Positions 35,400 to 38,255 of a DNA stretch of 38,255 bases are shown here, in pieces. The notes below the pieces were generated by a model. It saw only the letters and a list, made by a program, of their open reading frames with translations, had not been told where the DNA came from and did no database searches. A program made the position numbers and the translations under genes. This DNA is from an uncultured Flavobacteriaceae bacterium (lineage in GTDB: Bacteria > Bacteroidota > Bacteroidia > Flavobacteriales > Flavobacteriaceae): NCBI GenBank assembly GCA_938084555.1, contig CALKFR010000075.1, positions 1 through 38,255 of the forward strand. The letters run 5' to 3'. Every line of letters begins with the position of its first letter. The first letter of the stretch is position 1.

Positions 35400-38255
35400 A
35401 TGATCAATTTCTTTGGAAACTCAAATAGCAAAATATTTGCTGTTCAAACAACAGAAGAATTAAGTAATGAAAATAAAGCAAAACTAACTTGGTTATTTTC
35501 ATGCTCTGAGCTAGTTTCGAAGGAAACTAATAAACAAATAACATCTATAGATAACTTTTTTATTGGTCCAAGATCAGCAATGATAACTCCATGGAGTACT
35601 AATGCTGTTGAAATTACTCAAAATATGGGGATTAAAGGGATCACAAGAATAGAGGAATTCAATCAAGTTAATAAAGAATTTTCTGATTATGATGCTATGA
35701 TATTTCAAAAATTTTCAGGTTTAGATCAAAAAATATTTACCATAGATATTAAACCAGAACCCATTTATTTGATTGACGATATAGCCTCCTTTAACAGTAA
35801 AGAAGGATTGGCTTTAAACGATGAAGAAATTACATATTTGGAGAGTGTTTCTAAAAAAATTAATAGAAAACTAACCGATTCTGAAGTTTTTGGATTTTCA
35901 CAAGTTAATTCTGAACATTGTAGACATAAAATTTTTAATGGAACTTTTGTTATTGATGGTAAAGAAAAACCCACCTCTCTTTTCAAGATGATTAAAGAAA
36001 CCTCTAAACAACACCCCAATGATATAGTTTCTGCTTACAAGGATAATGTGGCATTCATAAAAGGACCCTCTGTAGAACAATTTGCGCCAAAAAGAGCTGA
36101 CATTCCAGACTATTACAAAACAGAAAAGTTTGATTCTGTAATTTCTTTAAAAGCAGAGACCCATAACTTCCCTACAACTGTAGAACCCTTTAATGGAGCT
36201 GCTACTGGATCTGGAGGTGAAATTAGAGATAGACTGGCAGGTGGAAAAGGTTCTTTACCTTTAGCTGGAACTGCAGTTTATATGACATCCTATTCACGTC
36301 TAACCAAAGATAGATTTTGGGAACAAAAAATGAAAGAACGTCCCTGGTTATATCAAACTCCTATGGATATTTTAATCAAAGCATCTAATGGAGCCTCTGA
36401 TTTTGGAAATAAGTTTGGACAACCGCTCATAACTGGATCTGTTCTAACATTTGAACATGAAGAAAATTCATCCTCTAGTTCGTCAACTGCAAGAAAACTT
36501 GGGTTTGATAAAGTTATTATGCAAGCTGGAGGTATTGGGTACGGAAAAGCTAATCAAGCCATAAAAGACACTCCCAAAGAAGGTGACAAAATTGTTATTT
36601 TAGGTGGAGAAAATTATAGAATTGGAATGGGAGGAGCTGCGGTGTCGTCAGCAGATACCGGAGAATTCGCATCTGGAATTGAACTCAATGCTGTTCAAAG
36701 ATCTAATCCTGAAATGCAAAAACGTGCCGCAAACGCAGTAAGAGGAATGATAGAGAGTGAAGAAAACTTCATAGTTTCAATTCATGATCATGGAGCTGGT
36801 GGTCATTTAAATTGTTTATCCGAATTAGTTGAGGATACAGGAGGTAAAATAAATTTAGATAAACTCCCTGTTGGTGACCCTACATTATCTGCTAAAGAAA
36901 TAATTGGAAATGAATCACAAGAAAGAATGGGCTTGGTTATAGCAGAAAAACATTCAGACATGCTTCAGAAAATAGCTGATAGAGAACGTTCACCAATGTA
37001 TAAAGTTGGAGATGTTACAGGCAATAATAGATTCACATTTACATCTAAAACTAATGGTGACACCCCAATGGATTTGGCATTAGAGGATATGTTTGGAAGC
37101 TCTCCAAAAACTATAATGACAGATAAAACTGTACAAAGAAATTATAAAAACCCTAGATATAAAACCAAAAATTTACACACTTATTTAGAACAAGTATTAC
37201 AACTAGAGGCAGTAGCTTGTAAAGATTGGTTAACAAATAAAGTAGATAGATGTGTAGGTGGAAGAGTTGCCAAACAACAATGTGTAGGACCCCTTCAAAT
37301 TCCGCTAAATAATGTTGGTGTAATGGCATTAGATTACAATGGAAAAGAAGGAGTAGCAACTTCTATTGGTCACTCCCCTATTGCTGCTTTAATAGACTCC
37401 AAAGCAGGGAGTAGAAATGCAATTACTGAGGCACTTACAAATATGATTTGGGCTCCATTAAAAGACAATTTAAAAAGCGTGTCTTTGTCAGCAAATTGGA
37501 TGTGGCCATGTAAAAACGAAGGTGAGGATGCTAGACTTTATGAGGCTGTAGAAGCAATTTCAAACTTCTCAATTGAATTGGGCATTAACGTTCCTACTGG
37601 TAAAGATTCATTATCTATGAAACAAAAATATCCAAATGAGGAGGTTATATCACCAGGTACAGTAATTATATCTGCTGCAGGAAACTGTAATCAAATAAGC
37701 AAAGTAGTTGAACCAGTTCTGAAGCATAACAATACTCTTATTTATTATATCAATATATCTCAAGATACGTATAAATTAGGAGGAAGTTCATTTAATCAGG
37801 TTTTAAATACTATTGGTAATGAAGCTCCAGATGTAAAGAATGCAGCCTTTTTAAAAAATACATTTAACACCATTCAAAATCTAATCAAAGAAGATAAAAT
37901 TCACTCAGGACATGACGTAGCCTCTGGAGGTTTAATTACAACTTTGCTTGAAATGTGTTTTGCAGATAATAATATTGGGGCTAATATAGACCTTACCTCA
38001 TTATCTGAAAATGATTCTATCAAACTATTATTTTCAGAAAATGCTGGAATTGTATTTCAAGCTGATGCTCAAATAGAAAAGACCTTAACTAACAATAATA
38101 TCGAATTCTTTACTATTGGTAGAGTTGTAAAAGAAGAAGTTGTAACAATCAAAAATCATAAAGATAATTTTTCTTTAAATGTTTCATCGCTAAGAGATAC
38201 ATGGTTTATGACTTCTTATTTATTGGATCAAAAACAAACTTCAAATGGTTTAGAT
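35400..38255 (+). CDS. purL: Phosphoribosylformylglycinamidine synthase, large single-chain form (3' truncated by window)
   Basis: An open frame of 952 codons from ATG 35400 to the last base, without a stop. FGAM synthase converts FGAR, glutamine and ATP to FGAM in purine synthesis. Visible are the N-terminal PurS-like region (about 1-140), GFSQVNSEHCRHKIFNG (165-181), and the ATP/FGAR-binding segment with ETHNFPTTVEPFNGAATG (253-270) and SGGEIRD (271-277). A second AIRS-like half follows, including VPTGKDSLSM and the closing SLRDTWFMTSYLLD. Single-chain PurL proteins are about 1200-1300 residues, so the C-terminal glutaminase domain lies beyond the window. No frameshift was seen on full translation. 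Confidence 0.96.
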   Translation, partial: MINFFGNSNSKIFAVQTTEELSNENKAKLTWLFSCSELVSKETNKQITSIDNFFIGPRSAMITPWSTNAVEITQNMGIKGITRIEEFNQVNKEFSDYDAMIFQKFSGLDQKIFTIDIKPEPIYLIDDIASFNSKEGLALNDEEITYLESVSKKINRKLTDSEVFGFSQVNSEHCRHKIFNGTFVIDGKEKPTSLFKMIKETSKQHPNDIVSAYKDNVAFIKGPSVEQFAPKRADIPDYYKTEKFDSVISLKAETHNFPTTVEPFNGAATGSGGEIRDRLAGGKGSLPLAGTAVYMTSYSRLTKDRFWEQKMKERPWLYQTPMDILIKASNGASDFGNKFGQPLITGSVLTFEHEENSSSSSSTARKLGFDKVIMQAGGIGYGKANQAIKDTPKEGDKIVILGGENYRIGMGGAAVSSADTGEFASGIELNAVQRSNPEMQKRAANAVRGMIESEENFIVSIHDHGAGGHLNCLSELVEDTGGKINLDKLPVGDPTLSAKEIIGNESQERMGLVIAEKHSDMLQKIADRERSPMYKVGDVTGNNRFTFTSKTNGDTPMDLALEDMFGSSPKTIMTDKTVQRNYKNPRYKTKNLHTYLEQVLQLEAVACKDWLTNKVDRCVGGRVAKQQCVGPLQIPLNNVGVMALDYNGKEGVATSIGHSPIAALIDSKAGSRNAITEALTNMIWAPLKDNLKSVSLSANWMWPCKNEGEDARLYEAVEAISNFSIELGINVPTGKDSLSMKQKYPNEEVISPGTVIISAAGNCNQISKVVEPVLKHNNTLIYYINISQDTYKLGGSSFNQVLNTIGNEAPDVKNAAFLKNTFNTIQNLIKEDKIHSGHDVASGGLITTLLEMCFADNNIGANIDLTSLSENDSIKLLFSENAGIVFQADAQIEKTLTNNNIEFFTIGRVVKEEVVTIKNHKDNFSLNVSSLRDTWFMTSYLLDQKQTSNGLD

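Noticed and set aside
35765..36080. Minus-strand open frames at 35765-36019 and 35898-36080
   Set aside because: They lie antisense to purL, which translates without interruption through the region.
37153..37359. Minus-strand open frame of 68 codons
   Set aside because: Antisense to the conserved second half of purL; leucine-rich shadow translation.
1..38255. Insertion sequences, prophage, CRISPR arrays, tRNA or rRNA genes
   Set aside because: I looked for transposase or integrase motifs, regularly spaced direct repeats and cloverleaf-like sequence and found none; base composition appears uniform.

Overview
The window is an AT-rich stretch of chromosome from a member of the Flavobacteriaceae (Bacteroidota); the genus cannot be named from sequence alone. 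The assignment rests on repeated TAnnTTTG promoter elements (often followed by C) about 15-35 bases upstream of start codons, three proteins with C-terminal type IX secretion (T9SS) sorting domains, a LDEV-type TonB box, a dual cyclophilin-FKBP immunophilin, and lipoproteins with short lipoboxes. Almost everything is conserved housekeeping. I see no tRNA, rRNA, CRISPR, transposase or prophage gene. No intergenic gap exceeds about 225 bases.

Layout. 1-66 is the tail of an unidentified gene. 80-1769 (minus) is a two-gene unit: a TlpA/ResA-like thioredoxin lipoprotein and a beta-propeller-like lipoprotein with a CxCC motif. 1897-4464 (plus) holds prfC and the dual immunophilin, closed by a terminator. 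4558-6091 (minus) holds ychF and a 4Fe-4S ferredoxin. 6162-14785 (plus) is a long co-directional run: LuxC-family acyl-CoA reductase, serC, serA, a DUF1015 protein, a YggS-type PLP protein, a DnaQ-like exonuclease with a decayed GIY-YIG domain, a voltage-gated K+ channel with a zinc ribbon, miaA, and a Skp/OmpH chaperone. A terminator shared with convergent guaB follows. A hypothetical membrane protein (16415-17134, minus) is divergent from a TonB-dependent receptor (17357-19591).

19624-26166 (minus) is read pheT, pyrD, lysE-like, HMG-CoA-lyase-like, 5'-nucleotidase; a terminator directly in front of the pyrD start splits it. Then come tag (plus), recG (minus), an RsmB/NOP RNA methyltransferase (plus), two translationally coupled secreted endonuclease I genes (plus), a diheme cytochrome c peroxidase with a T9SS signal (minus), and purL (plus), which runs off the right end after 952 codons.

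How the genes fit together. serC, serA and DUF1015 form a serine-synthesis core. serC needs PLP, and a PLP-homeostasis protein lies downstream. The two secreted endonucleases and the periplasmic 5'-nucleotidase could together break down extracellular DNA and recover nucleoside and phosphate. The TonB receptor, with a 19-bp palindrome against its promoter, is probably regulated by metal or another nutrient. The least understood items are the CxCC lipoprotein/thioredoxin pair, the DUF1015 protein with its DGHHR motif, the surface-targeted diheme peroxidase, and the hairpin in front of pyrD. I found no clearly new multi-gene system; the findings are local and modest.
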